From Yinghuangia sp051388915 (GTDB lineage Bacteria > Actinomycetota > Actinomycetes > Streptomycetales > Streptomycetaceae), in the NCBI RefSeq assembly GCF_051388915.1, contig NZ_JBPKBH010000022.1:62001-126000 (forward strand): a stretch of DNA of 64,000 nt, read 5' to 3'. This document shows, in pieces, positions 6,488-15,123 of this stretch. The translations under genes were made by a program, and so were the position numbers. Every line of letters begins with the position of its first letter. Within the stretch, counting starts at the first letter, position 1. A model generated the notes under the pieces. The model saw only the letters and a program-made list of their open reading frames with translations. It had not been told where the DNA came from and made no database searches.

Positions 6488-7858
6488 TTGTCTCAGACCA
6501 CCGCCGCGCCCGACGGCGTGCGCAAGCGATCCCTGCCCAAGATCCCCTTCTGGGCCCAGACGTTCATCGGCCTCGCCCTCGGCATCGGTCTCGGCTTCAT
6601 CGCCAAGAACGGCAGCGTCGAGTGGCTGACCACGACCCTTGAGCAGGTCGGCGACATCTTCGTCCGGCTGCTCAAGCTCGCCGTCCCGCCGCTGGTGTTC
6701 ACCGCGGTCCTGGTGTCGGTCGTCAACCTGCGCAACGTCAACAACGCCGCGAGCCTCGCGCTGCGCACGCTCTTCTGGTTCCTGGCCACCTCGCTCATCG
6801 CGGTGACCATCGGCATCACACTGGGCCTGCTCACCGACCCCGGCAAGGGCGTCGACCTGGCCAGGCCGGAGAGCGCCCCCGAGGGCATCTCCAACGGCGA
6901 CTGGCTGGACTTCCTCACCGGCATCGTGCCGACCAACGTCGTCAGCGCGTTCGGCCCTAAGCCGCAGGTCCTCCAGATCGTCTTCCTCGCCGTCGTGCTC
7001 GGTGCGGCGATCCTGTCGGTCGGCAAGAAGGCCGAACCGGTCATCAACGCCGCCGAAATCGTCCTGGAGATCGTGCAGAAGGCCCTGTGGTGGGTCATCC
7101 GCCTCTCGCCGATCGGCACCGCGGGCCTCATCGGCACGGCCGTCGCGACGTACGGCTGGGACTCCCTCAAGCCGCTCGGCACCTTCACCGCCGACGTCTA
7201 CATCGGCTGCGCCATCGTGCTGTTCGGCGTCTACCCCCTGCTCCTGGCCACCGTCGGCCGGGTCAACCCGCTGCGCTTCTTCCAGGGTGCTTGGCCCGCG
7301 ATCCAGCTCGCCTTCGTCTCGCGCTCCTCGGTCGGCACCATGCCGGTCACCCAGCGCTCGGTCGAACGCCTCGGCGTCCCCAAGGACTACGCGTCCTTCG
7401 CCGTCCCGTTCGGCGCCACCACCAAGATGGACGGCTGCGCCGCGATCTACCCCTCGCTCGCCGCGATCTTCGTCGCCCAGTACTTCGGCATCAGCCTGGA
7501 CCTTCAGGACTACTTCCTGATCGTCCTGGTCTCCGTCATCGGCTCCGCCGCCACCGCGGGACTCACCGGCGCGATCGTGATGCTCACCCTCACCCTCGAC
7601 ACCGTCGGCCTCCCCCTCGCGGGCGTCGGCCTCCTCCTCGCCATCGACCCGATCCTCGACATGATGCGCACCGCCACCAACGTGGCGGGTCAAGCCGTCG
7701 TCCCGGTCCTGGTCTCGGCCCGCGAGAAGTCCCTCGACCTCGACAAGTACAACAACCCGAAGGACATCGACGCCGAGGACGACACCCCGTCCGACCCCGT
7801 CGACACCACCAAGAACGTGCCCACTCAGCCGGACCGCCGGGAGCCGGTCTCCGTCTGA
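6488..7858 (+). CDS. DAACS-family symporter, candidate L-cystine transporter (TcyP-like)
   Basis: 456-aa dicarboxylate/amino acid:cation symporter with about eight membrane helices and re-entrant loops. Family motifs are the HP1 Ser-rich tip SRSSVGTMP (about 278-286), the unwound TM7 motif TTKMDG (311-316) and DPILDMMRTATNVAG near TM8. The start is TTG 6488 because AGGAG lies 7 nt upstream; in-frame upstream codons have no ribosome site. Length fits both C4-dicarboxylate carriers and the cystine carrier TcyP. The Cys leader peptide upstream tips the balance toward cystine; dicarboxylate or glutamate uptake remains possible. A strong terminator follows. The hydrophilic C-tail is rich in Asp and Thr. 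Confidence 0.8.
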   Translation: MSQTTAAPDGVRKRSLPKIPFWAQTFIGLALGIGLGFIAKNGSVEWLTTTLEQVGDIFVRLLKLAVPPLVFTAVLVSVVNLRNVNNAASLALRTLFWFLATSLIAVTIGITLGLLTDPGKGVDLARPESAPEGISNGDWLDFLTGIVPTNVVSAFGPKPQVLQIVFLAVVLGAAILSVGKKAEPVINAAEIVLEIVQKALWWVIRLSPIGTAGLIGTAVATYGWDSLKPLGTFTADVYIGCAIVLFGVYPLLLATVGRVNPLRFFQGAWPAIQLAFVSRSSVGTMPVTQRSVERLGVPKDYASFAVPFGATTKMDGCAAIYPSLAAIFVAQYFGISLDLQDYFLIVLVSVIGSAATAGLTGAIVMLTLTLDTVGLPLAGVGLLLAIDPILDMMRTATNVAGQAVVPVLVSAREKSLDLDKYNNPKDIDAEDDTPSDPVDTTKNVPTQPDRREPVSV

Positions 7859-7870
7859 CAGGCACACCGC

Positions 7871-7915
7871 AAGCGGCCCCGCTCCCCTCCGTGTCGTGGG
7901 GGACCGGGGCCGCTT
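7871..7915 (+). terminator. Terminator after the symporter gene
   Basis: AAGCGGCCCCG (7871-7881) pairs with CGGGGCCGCTT (7905-7915), an 11-bp perfect stem whose loop can pair further (CTCCCC with GGGGGA). Confidence 0.75.
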
Positions 7916-7938
7916 CACATCCGCACGCGGGGGAGCGC

Positions 7939-8280
7939 ATGATCGACTACAACCAGGCGCGGGAAATCGCGGACGCGCATCTCTTGGAGCAGTTCGGACC
8001 GAGGGCGGAGAACCCGCTGGTGATTCACCAGATCATCCAGCACCGTTGTGGCTGGGAATTCCGCTTCCAGCCGCTCGCTTGGATCGAGTCCCCTCGACAC
8101 TGGCCGCGGACGGGTGCCCTGTGCGGTGCCGGAAACCTCACCGTCGATAGGCGCGATGGGAGGATTCAGCATCACGGGGGCGGCGACGGGGGCCGGACCA
8201 AACTCGCCTGGCACCGAGACTTCGACAGCGACACGGGCGGCGCCCCGTCCCGCCCAATGGGCCGCACCTGCGGCTGCTGA
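7939..8280 (+). CDS. YrhB/Imm35-like protein, probably degraded at the C-terminus
   Basis: 113-aa frame beginning MIDYNQAREIADAHLLEQF. The pattern of an alpha helix, then PLVIHQIIQHRCGWEFRFQP, then GNLTVDRRDGRIQHHG resembles the YrhB / immunity-protein-35 family (from memory). After VDRRDGRI the expected C-terminal strands are absent and the sequence becomes low complexity (GGGDGGR), so a frameshift or truncation is likely. GGGGGAG sits only 3-4 nt before the ATG. No toxin partner gene is visible beside it. It could be a relic of a polymorphic-toxin immunity locus. Confidence 0.5.
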   Translation: MIDYNQAREIADAHLLEQFGPRAENPLVIHQIIQHRCGWEFRFQPLAWIESPRHWPRTGALCGAGNLTVDRRDGRIQHHGGGDGGRTKLAWHRDFDSDTGGAPSRPMGRTCGC

Positions 8281-8312
8281 CTCCGTTTGCTCCCGAACGC
8301 CAAGGCCCGTGC

Positions 8313-8873
8313 TCACGGTTCGCGGGGTTGGCGACTCACTCCCAGTTCCTCGCGCAGTGCTGTACGCAAGTCGGCGAGGCATCGTTTTGCTTCCATCAGG
8401 CGGGCCGTGGCTGTCTCCGGCGATTCGCCGGGTTCTCCGTGGCCCCGCTCGACGCGATGGATGGTCTCATAGATCTTCCACAGGACGCCGTTCACCTCGG
8501 CGGCCTGCGTCAACAACGTGTCGGGTAGCACCAGTTGGGCTTCCGCCCACTGCTCCCGCATGACGTCCCGGGCCGCCTCCATCGCGGCCTTGGTCTGTTC
8601 CGCGTCGACGCCGGTGCGCAATGCATCCGCGTGCAGGAGCAAGGTCGAGTGGAACTGTCGATCGGCCATGTTCAGTGCGACATAGCACGCGTGGCGCTGG
8701 TCCTGAAGGGCCCGTTCGCGGGCCCGTTCCTCTTCGGCCAGCCGGAGCCGCCGATCGTGCTCAAGCTCGGCGATCCGCGCCCGCGTAGCCGCCCGCTGCG
8801 TCAGCAGTCCCGAAGCCAACGTCCCGGCAACTCCCAGCGCAGCAACAGCCAATGTGGCAACCCAGCTGTCCAC
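8313..8873 (-). CDS. Membrane-anchored coiled-coil protein
   Basis: 186-aa hypothetical protein with one N-terminal transmembrane segment (WVATLAVAALGVAGTLASGL) and then a long charged helix (about residues 27-60: AELEHDRRLRLAEEERARER) likely to form a coiled coil; the C-terminal half is helical. The start is GTG at 8873 with GGGGAGGG just upstream; the frame extends to 8903 without a better site. Proteins of this design are common in Streptomyces, with no known role. The next gene on the same strand ends 75 bp upstream. Confidence 0.65.
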   Translation of the reverse strand: MDSWVATLAVAALGVAGTLASGLLTQRAATRARIAELEHDRRLRLAEEERARERALQDQRHACYVALNMADRQFHSTLLLHADALRTGVDAEQTKAAMEAARDVMREQWAEAQLVLPDTLLTQAAEVNGVLWKIYETIHRVERGHGEPGESPETATARLMEAKRCLADLRTALREELGVSRQPREP

Positions 8874-8947
8874 GTACCCTCCCCGTACGACCTCGGGGGC
8901 CAAGACTTGCGGATTGGTGGGTGTTGGGGCGAGCCGTGGTGCGGCGT

Positions 8948-9970
8948 TCAGTTGGCGTAGTGGGCGGCGATGGTGGTGAACGCTGCCTTGGGCTCCCAGG
9001 GCATGTCGGGGTAGGTGGTGCCGGAGCCCTGTTCCAGGACTTTGACGATGCCGTAGCTGGCGAGGTCGAGGTCGTCGCGGGGGTCGCCGTCGGGGCGGTG
9101 GGGGAAGTCGTAGAGGGCGAACGTGAAGACGAAGGTGCTGTCGATGCCGCCGGCGTCGAAGGCCTCCAGCAGTTCGCGTACGTAGGTTGCCTGGCCGGCT
9201 TCGTCGCGGGTGTATTCGCCGTCCAGCCGCACGGGTACGCGGCTGTCGCCGTCGTACTGGACGATCTCCAGGCCGCGGGCGCCGATGTCGCCGGCGTTTC
9301 GGTAGCCGGCGGCTCCGAACTCCGTGACGGCCACCGGCTTGCCCTGGGCGACGAGGCGGCGGATGCCGTCGGCGAACTGGTCGGCGATTTCGGCCGAGCG
9401 GTAGAGGTCCATGGACATGATGTCGAACGGGGTCCAGTCGACGCTCTCCAGCGGCACGGCGGCGTAGGTGATCTTGCCGCCGAAGCGGGTGCGGACCACC
9501 TCCACGGCTTTGGCCAGGAACTCGTTGACACGGGAGCCGACTTCGGCAATGTGGGTACGGAGCTGCTCCGGGTCGCCGAGCAGGGCGACGCGCTCGTCGG
9601 TGCTGTCGCCCGGCAGGAACCCCTTGTTCATAAGGCTCAGTTCGGCACCGGCGACGAACACGACCTCGGCTCCCCGCTGCCGTAGCCGTTCCGCGCGCTC
9701 GGCGCAGTCGGCGAACAACGACAGCATCTCGTCGGTGGTCAGCTCCAGCGGGTAGGGGGAGAACCAGACCTCAAGGCCGAGGTCCGCGGCGTACCCCGCG
9801 GCGAGTTCGATCCGGTCCGGATCGCCGCCCATGACGCGCACCGCGGTGCAGTTCAGGTCGTCGCGGATGATCGTCAGCTCACGCCGTACCAGCTCCGCGT
9901 CGAACCGCTCCCGGCCGAGCAGGCCGTTGCAGGCGAAACCGGTGTCGTAGCTGATGCCTTTGGCGCGCAC
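8948..9970 (-). CDS. TIM-barrel hydrolase-like protein
   Basis: 340-aa soluble protein without signal peptide. The pattern of strands ending in acids and aromatics (VWFSPYPLELT, VVFVAGAELS, DIMSMDLYRS, PVAVTEFGAAGYRN, STFVFTFALYDF) is that of a glycoside-hydrolase-like (beta/alpha)8 barrel, with Glu in the AGAELS and VTEFG strand ends as candidate acid/base and nucleophile. I recall relatives labelled abortive infection protein, but nothing here demonstrates a phage role. It is divergent from a TetR gene 118 bp away with a perfect operator-like palindrome between them, so it is probably controlled by that regulator. Confidence 0.6.
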   Translation of the reverse strand: MRAKGISYDTGFACNGLLGRERFDAELVRRELTIIRDDLNCTAVRVMGGDPDRIELAAGYAADLGLEVWFSPYPLELTTDEMLSLFADCAERAERLRQRGAEVVFVAGAELSLMNKGFLPGDSTDERVALLGDPEQLRTHIAEVGSRVNEFLAKAVEVVRTRFGGKITYAAVPLESVDWTPFDIMSMDLYRSAEIADQFADGIRRLVAQGKPVAVTEFGAAGYRNAGDIGARGLEIVQYDGDSRVPVRLDGEYTRDEAGQATYVRELLEAFDAGGIDSTFVFTFALYDFPHRPDGDPRDDLDLASYGIVKVLEQGSGTTYPDMPWEPKAAFTTIAAHYAN

Positions 9971-9998
9971 GGGTCGCCGTCCCTTCCCTCGGAAGTTT

Positions 9999-10014
9999 TA
10001 CGGTACTGACCGTA
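9999..10014. promoter_or_regulatory. Candidate TetR operator
   Basis: TACGGT-ACTG-ACCGTA is a perfect 6-bp inverted repeat in an A/T-enriched block between the divergent TIM-barrel and TetR genes. This is the usual size and place for a TetR-family site. Confidence 0.6.
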
Positions 10015-10088
10015 CCTTATTTGCCGCGGATCAAGGGCCGTCGTCAGGATGGACAGGTACGACGAGTACCGAGCGTGAGTGAGAGAGC

Positions 10089-10709
10089 ATGCCGGAGCCA
10101 TCGCCGGGCCCGTCCGGTGCGGGGCAGACGCGGCGCCGCGGGGCCGCCCTGGAGGAGGCCATCCTGCGTGCCGCGGCGGATGAACTCGCAGAATCGGGAC
10201 TCTCCGGCTTCACGATGGACAAGGTCGCCGCGCGCGCCGGAACCAACAAGAACGCCCTGTACCGCCGTTGGCCGGACCGCCTCGCCCTCGCCGTCGCCGC
10301 CTACCGGCGGATGGCCACCGCCGTCCAGCCGCCCGACACCGGCACCCTGCGCGGCGACGTCCTGGAATGGCTCCGCCAAGCCAACCGCTACTGGGGTTCC
10401 CCCCAGGGGGCGATCCTGCGCGAACTGCTCGCGGCCGCCGGCGGTGCCACGGAACTCCTGGCGCAACTCCAGGACCAGTCCGGAGACACCGCCGCCGCGC
10501 CCTGGTTGACCATCCTGGGGCGCGCGGTCGCACGCGGTGAAGCGTCCCCCGAAGCACTCCATCCCCGCGTTGCCACCGTCGCGATGGTTCTGCTGCGCAA
10601 CGAATTCGTCGTACGCGGCGCCCCCGCCGCCCCCGACGAGGTCCTCGTCGAAATCGTCGACGAGGTCTACCTCCCGCTCGTGCGCGGACGAAGCACGCCG
10701 CCGTCCTGA
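10089..10709 (+). CDS. TetR/AcrR-family transcriptional regulator
   Basis: 206-aa regulator. The N-terminal DNA-binding domain includes EEAILRAAADELAESGLSGF, MDKVAARAGTNKNALYRRW and the helix-4 start PDRLALAVAAYR. The C-terminal ligand domain is all-helical and of normal length. The first about 15 residues are a disordered Pro/Gly-rich tail. Weak GAGAG ribosome site before the ATG. Likely repressor of itself and the divergent TIM-barrel gene; the ligand is unknown. Confidence 0.85.
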   Translation: MPEPSPGPSGAGQTRRRGAALEEAILRAAADELAESGLSGFTMDKVAARAGTNKNALYRRWPDRLALAVAAYRRMATAVQPPDTGTLRGDVLEWLRQANRYWGSPQGAILRELLAAAGGATELLAQLQDQSGDTAAAPWLTILGRAVARGEASPEALHPRVATVAMVLLRNEFVVRGAPAAPDEVLVEIVDEVYLPLVRGRSTPPS

Positions 10710-10769
10710 CACGCAGGCGCCCGTTCGGGGATCGACTCGGGCGTGCTCTGACAGCTTCCGGAGAATTCG

Positions 10770-11753
10770 ATGAGCGGTGCATCGCAGGGTCATGAGTCCT
10801 TGGGCGGGGACGAGTGGGTGAGTCGCGCCTTGTTCGCTGTCGACGTGGCGGGCGCCTCGAAAATGCCGGAAGGTTCGCGGCGGCACTTGCCCCACGCGAT
10901 GTACGAGGTCGTGAAGGCGGCGTTTGAGGAGGAGGGCATTCGCTGGGAAGAACATGTCTTGCAGGTCCAGGACGGGGGCGACGGGTTCCTGGCCGTGCTG
11001 CCCGAACGGCTGACGGCTCCACTGGTCGATTCGATGCGGGCGTTGGACGACATGTTGAGGGCCAACCGCGACAGTTTCCGGGGGCCGCCGATGCGCATGC
11101 GGGCGGCGATTCATCATGGGCGGGTGCCGCGGGGCCGGGAACTTGCAACACCTCTCATCGAGCTCTTCCGGATGCTGGACTCAGATGATTTGCGAGGCGT
11201 CCTCAAGGGCACTCGGTCATGCGTTGCGGTCATGCTTTCGGACCACGTCTACCGCATGGTCGTGCACGGTAGGCACGTTCGCACGGTCGAGGGTGCCGAC
11301 TTCGTCCCCATGGACATCTCACCCAAGGGCATGAGGCTGGCGACGTGGGTGCACACGCCGGCCCGCGATGTGCCTCCCCCTGTGCTGCGTCCGCAACGAC
11401 GTCCGTCGATCGATCTGAAACCCGTAAAGCATGAAGCCTTCATGGAGCAGGTGGACCGGGACCCGAACCTCCGTATATTCCTGCCGCCGAAGAGCATCGG
11501 GCCGCCCTCGAAGGCCGTCAAGGAGGGCGGCGGCGGTTCGCCGGGCGGGGCGGATGACGGGACGACGCCTGTCCAGCGTGACACGCGGGTGCCGTGGAGG
11601 GGGCGTCCGTTGGCATTCGATGAGCCTGCCCGAGTTACGGAGACGCTTCCTGCGGCCGCTGCCGAGTCCACCCGGGGAGTGCAACCCCCGCCTCCGGGAT
11701 CGGCGCAGGCGTCCGATCGTGGCCTGGGGCTCGGGCATGAGCGCGGGCGGTGA
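10770..11753 (+). CDS. Class III nucleotide-cyclase-like protein with disordered tail
   Basis: 327 aa. Residues about 18-195 follow the class III cyclase pattern: strand FAVDVAGAS with Asp25 at the first metal position, QDGGDGFLAV with Asp71 at the second, then MRMRAAIHHGRVP and the later CVAVMLSDHVYRMVV strand. Both metal Asp residues are kept, so catalysis is possible. The substrate-selecting residues cannot be assigned without alignment. Residues about 205-327 are Pro/Gly/Arg-rich and disordered. Similar single-domain cyclase-like proteins occur in Streptomyces near signalling or conflict genes; no effector gene is adjacent here, so a Pycsar-type system is not supported. Confidence 0.6.
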   Translation: MSGASQGHESLGGDEWVSRALFAVDVAGASKMPEGSRRHLPHAMYEVVKAAFEEEGIRWEEHVLQVQDGGDGFLAVLPERLTAPLVDSMRALDDMLRANRDSFRGPPMRMRAAIHHGRVPRGRELATPLIELFRMLDSDDLRGVLKGTRSCVAVMLSDHVYRMVVHGRHVRTVEGADFVPMDISPKGMRLATWVHTPARDVPPPVLRPQRRPSIDLKPVKHEAFMEQVDRDPNLRIFLPPKSIGPPSKAVKEGGGGSPGGADDGTTPVQRDTRVPWRGRPLAFDEPARVTETLPAAAAESTRGVQPPPPGSAQASDRGLGLGHERGR

Positions 11754-11947
11754 GGGTCGATCGGGGATCGCGGGATGGGAATGTTGACATGTGTTCTCGC
11801 CGATAGTGGGCGGTGGGTAGAGCGTATTCGGTGAGATTTCCGGGGCTCTGACCTTGGATGTGTCTTGTTCACTTCGGTTCTCGCGGCAATACTGCTCCGG
11901 CACCGTAGAACGTGTTCTATCCAAAAAATGCGGGTGGGGGCCGGGCG

Positions 11948-13369
11948 ATGCGTTCCACAGGCAAGGCACGTACGGACGTTGTGGGCAGGCGGACACTGCG
12001 CCATGTCGCCGCGTTCGCCGTGGTCGGCGTGCTCGCGGCGGCCGGGTGCAGCCGGAGCGGGGACGACCGGATCGCCGAGGGCGGCCGCTACCGGCCGGTG
12101 CTGGTGAACCAGGTTCCGGCGCCGTCGGCGCCTAGCCCGTCGGACGCTCCGTCCAGCCCGTCTGCCGCGCCTTCGGAGTCCCCGTCGGAGTCCCCGTCGG
12201 AGTCCTCCTCGGCGTCGCCTTCGCCGTCCGCGACCGAGTCCGGCTCCGGGTCGCCGGGCACCGTGCCGGAGGGCGAGGCGTTCTTCGACGCGCCCGATCC
12301 GCTGCCGGGCGACAAGCCGGGAGGCCTCGTACGCGAGCGTCCCGCCGCCGCGGACAAGGCCGTCGCGGGGGGCGCCAAAGAGCAGTTGGTGATGTACCGG
12401 ACGACCGGCCCCGACGGGCAGCCGGTCGCCGCCACCGGCACCGTCACGCTGCCCGCCGGCCCCGCGCCGGAAGGCGGCTGGCCGGTCCTCGCGTGGGACC
12501 ACGCCACCACGGGCATCGGCGCGAAGTGCGCCCCCTCGCGCAGCGGCCCCGGCCCGAGCGGGCAGGGCTCCGCCGAGATGCTCGCCGAGTTCGTGAAGCG
12601 CGGCTACGCGGTCGTGCAGCCCGACTACGTCGGCATGGGCGTCAACGGCGTGAAGCACCCGTTCCTGAACGGCAAGTCCGCCGCGTACGCGACGCTCGAC
12701 CTTGTGCGCGCCGCCCGCGAGATGGACGCCGACGTCGGGAAGACGCTGTTCGTCGCGGGCCACTCGCAGGGCGGCCACGCCGCGCTGTGGAGTGCGCACT
12801 ACGCGACCGAGTACGCCCCCGAGCTGGAGCTGAAGGGTGCGGTCGCGGTCGCCCCGGCCAACGACTTCGCGTTCCTGCCGTACCTCGTCTCGCAGGGCGA
12901 CCCGGCGACCGCGATGGCGCTGATGCTCCTCAACGGTGCCGCGGCCGCCGACCCGAGCGTCGTCCCGGCGGACTACCTGACCGACGCGGGGCTTGCCGCG
13001 GCCGAGAAGGCATGGGAGACGTGCGTGGGTGACCAAGGGGAGCAACTGCCGTCGGGGACCGAGCTGTTCCGCCCGGACGCCAAAATGCTGGCGCTAAACG
13101 GGGTGCTGATCGGGCAGCTTCCGCAGGCGACGAAGCCCGCGGTGCCGGTGTTCCTGGCGCAGGGCGGTCAGGACCCGCTCGCCGAGGCGAACCTGCCGCT
13201 GGCGCGCGACATGTGTGATGCGGGCGTGACGGTGCAGTACAAGCCGTACGCGGACCTGCCGCACGACGCGACCGAGGTCTCCACAGCCGGACCGGACATC
13301 GTCGAGTGGGTCGAGGCCCGCAAGGCGGGCACGGCGGTCGAAGGGGCCTGCACCTTCCCGAGCGAGTAG
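11948..13369 (+). CDS. Secreted alpha/beta-hydrolase lipoprotein (secretory lipase-like)
   Basis: 473-aa lipoprotein. The signal peptide ends in LAAAGC with the lipidated Cys at 34, followed by a Ser/Pro-rich spacer (about 56-105) with SESP repeats that probably spans the cell wall. The hydrolase domain has the nucleophile elbow GHSQGG (Ser273), and the later VFLAQGGQDPLAEANLP and DLPHDATEV segments supply the likely Asp and His. Layout fits the LIP/secretory lipase family (triacylglycerol lipase or esterase); substrate unknown. Start ATG 11948 is the first that gives a proper signal peptide; its ribosome site is only G-rich. Confidence 0.78.
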   Translation: MRSTGKARTDVVGRRTLRHVAAFAVVGVLAAAGCSRSGDDRIAEGGRYRPVLVNQVPAPSAPSPSDAPSSPSAAPSESPSESPSESSSASPSPSATESGSGSPGTVPEGEAFFDAPDPLPGDKPGGLVRERPAAADKAVAGGAKEQLVMYRTTGPDGQPVAATGTVTLPAGPAPEGGWPVLAWDHATTGIGAKCAPSRSGPGPSGQGSAEMLAEFVKRGYAVVQPDYVGMGVNGVKHPFLNGKSAAYATLDLVRAAREMDADVGKTLFVAGHSQGGHAALWSAHYATEYAPELELKGAVAVAPANDFAFLPYLVSQGDPATAMALMLLNGAAAADPSVVPADYLTDAGLAAAEKAWETCVGDQGEQLPSGTELFRPDAKMLALNGVLIGQLPQATKPAVPVFLAQGGQDPLAEANLPLARDMCDAGVTVQYKPYADLPHDATEVSTAGPDIVEWVEARKAGTAVEGACTFPSE

Positions 13370-13415
13370 AGGGCCCCGGCCCCGCACACCGCGGCCGGCC
13401 CCGGACCGGACGCGC

Positions 13416-13451
13416 GAGGGCCGCCGCGGGATCGAACCCGCGGCGGCCCTC
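13416..13451. terminator. Bidirectional terminator between convergent genes
   Basis: GAGGGCCGCCGCGGG and CCCGCGGCGGCCCTC form a perfect 15-bp stem with loop ATCGAA, placed between the lipase-like gene (plus strand) and the membrane-protein gene (minus strand). Confidence 0.85.
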
Positions 13452-13519
13452 AGGTCGTTCGTTCAGCGCGGTGGCCACAAAGGTTTGCACCGGTGAAGTC
13501 TTGTGGTCACCGCACCGGG

Positions 13520-14725
13520 TCAGACCGCCGCCGACTCCCGCCGGCTGCGCAGCACCGCCCCCGCCACCGCGGCGCCCGCCAGTGCGACCAGGCTGATGAC
13601 GACCACGATCCACGACGACGTGATGAGCGAGTCGGTGAAGACGTCGTACACCGCGCCCGTCGCCTCGCTGCTCATCGTCGAGCTCTTCGTCGCCTCGTCA
13701 ACGACCGGCGACCGGGCCAGGTTGGTGGCCACCAACAGCACACCGCTCGCCACCAGCGTGCCCATCGCGGCGAGCGCGAGGGCCCGCAGGCGGCGGACGG
13801 CGACCGCGATTCCGGCGACGAACAGGCCGATCGCCAGTGCCGGGAGCATCCAGCCCGCGTCGTCGACGCCCTTGAGCGCGTCCTGCGCCGGACCCGACTC
13901 CGGGATGTCCGCGAGCGACACCGGGATCTCGGTGGGCAGTTGGGCGCGGTCGACGTTGACGCCCGCCTCGGCCAGCTCGGCGAACAGCGGGTCGAGCGGC
14001 GTCTGCACCTTGATGGTCAGGCTGTCGCCCTCCACCTCGGTGACCTGGGAGTCCTTGCCGAGCAGCGTCCCGACCACGACGCTGTGCGCGGTCGCCGCGC
14101 CTTCCTTCCACACGCGCTTGAACTCGTCGGTGGCCATGACCGCGCCGACCGACGAGATGACCATCGTGCGGTAGCTCTGCGGGATGCCGGCCTGGTTCAT
14201 GACCTCGCTGGCGATCCGGCTCTGGATCTCGTCGCGGATGGCCGGTTTCTCGATCAGCTCGGCCGCGTTGTCCGCGAAGCCCGAGTCCGAGATCAGCTCG
14301 CCCTTGAGCCACGACGCCGATATCGCGGGGATCGTCAGCAGGACGGCGAGCAGCAGGCACAGGAAGGCGACGGTGCCGCGCAGAGCGCCGTACGCCGGAC
14401 CGCCCGGCCGCCCTCCCCGCGGCGGACGTCCACCGCGGCCACCGGGTCCGCCCGGACCCCCGAGACCTCCCGGACCACCAGGGCTGCTCGCGGTCCGCGG
14501 CGCGTCGCCGAACTGCGGCTGCGGCGGGTACCCCGAGTCGGCCGGAGCGTACGAGGGGGCGGCCTGGGCGCCGTACCCGCCGTACTGCGGCGGCGCGTCC
14601 GCGACGCCCGACGGGCTCGGCGCGGCGGCCGGTGGTGCCGGCGGCCGCGGCGGCGTGACCGCCTGCCCGTAGCCCGGAGGGCCCGGGGGCGTGCCGCTGT
14701 CGCCCGGACGGGACGCGGGGTACAT
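13520..14725 (-). CDS. Membrane protein with long Pro/Gly-rich N-terminus
   Basis: 401 aa. Residues 1-115 are low complexity (PPGPPGYG, then GGPGGLGGPGG), followed by a hydrophobic segment (AFLCLLLAVLLTIPAISASW), an extracellular domain of about 170 residues, and three hydrophobic segments near the C-terminus (about 285-390). Start ATG 14725 has GGAGG 5 nt upstream; the longer frame to 15049 is read-through. The domain between the first helix and the others (ELIEKPAIRDEIQSRIASEV and on) is common in actinomycete membrane proteins of unknown role. It is transcribed away from mqnA. Confidence 0.72.
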   Translation of the reverse strand: MYPASRPGDSGTPPGPPGYGQAVTPPRPPAPPAAAPSPSGVADAPPQYGGYGAQAAPSYAPADSGYPPQPQFGDAPRTASSPGGPGGLGGPGGPGGRGGRPPRGGRPGGPAYGALRGTVAFLCLLLAVLLTIPAISASWLKGELISDSGFADNAAELIEKPAIRDEIQSRIASEVMNQAGIPQSYRTMVISSVGAVMATDEFKRVWKEGAATAHSVVVGTLLGKDSQVTEVEGDSLTIKVQTPLDPLFAELAEAGVNVDRAQLPTEIPVSLADIPESGPAQDALKGVDDAGWMLPALAIGLFVAGIAVAVRRLRALALAAMGTLVASGVLLVATNLARSPVVDEATKSSTMSSEATGAVYDVFTDSLITSSWIVVVISLVALAGAAVAGAVLRSRRESAAV

Positions 14726-15123
14726 AAGGGCCTCCGTGGGTGATCTGGGACTCGTCCCCGAGTGGGTGTGGCCGGTAATGCCGCTTATAGAGACTGGTTC
14801 CGACGACAAGTGGTTGCGCCGAGCGGCCACCACAAGCGATCGCGTGTGTCCACGGACCTCTCGCGGACCCCTCGTCGACGCCTCGCAGACCGGATGCCGA
14901 CCAGGTGTCGACCGCTGCCGACCGTGTGCCGACGACGCGCCGCCCACCGGTCGCGGGCCGCGCAGAAGGCGCAGCCGACGGCCACCCCCGGAATACGAGG
15001 ATGCCAGCCCGTACGTCCGTCCGGGTCGCCAGGGCCCGTGTTGTGGCACGGCGGTGACACTCCCCGGGCCTCCCCCTCGCGTGGCGTCCGGGCCCTCGGG
15101 CTTAGCCTCAGGGGGTGGACATC
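14726..15123. other. 398-bp divergent intergenic region
   Basis: Lies between the membrane-protein gene and mqnA. It contains ACTCG-TCCC-CGAGT near 14750, an A/T-rich patch (CTTATAGAGA) near 14783, a run of TGCCGAC-type short repeats (about 14895-14935) and a possible -10 TAGCCT about 20 nt before mqnA. I see no gene; both promoters are presumably here. Confidence 0.4.

Noticed and set aside
10770..11753. Pycsar or CBASS operon
   Set aside because: No adjacent effector, E1/E2/JAB, HORMA or TIR-type gene.
13416..13451. GGGATCGAACCC looked like a tRNA T-arm
   Set aside because: No acceptor, D or anticodon arms around it; it is the loop region of a 15-bp terminator.
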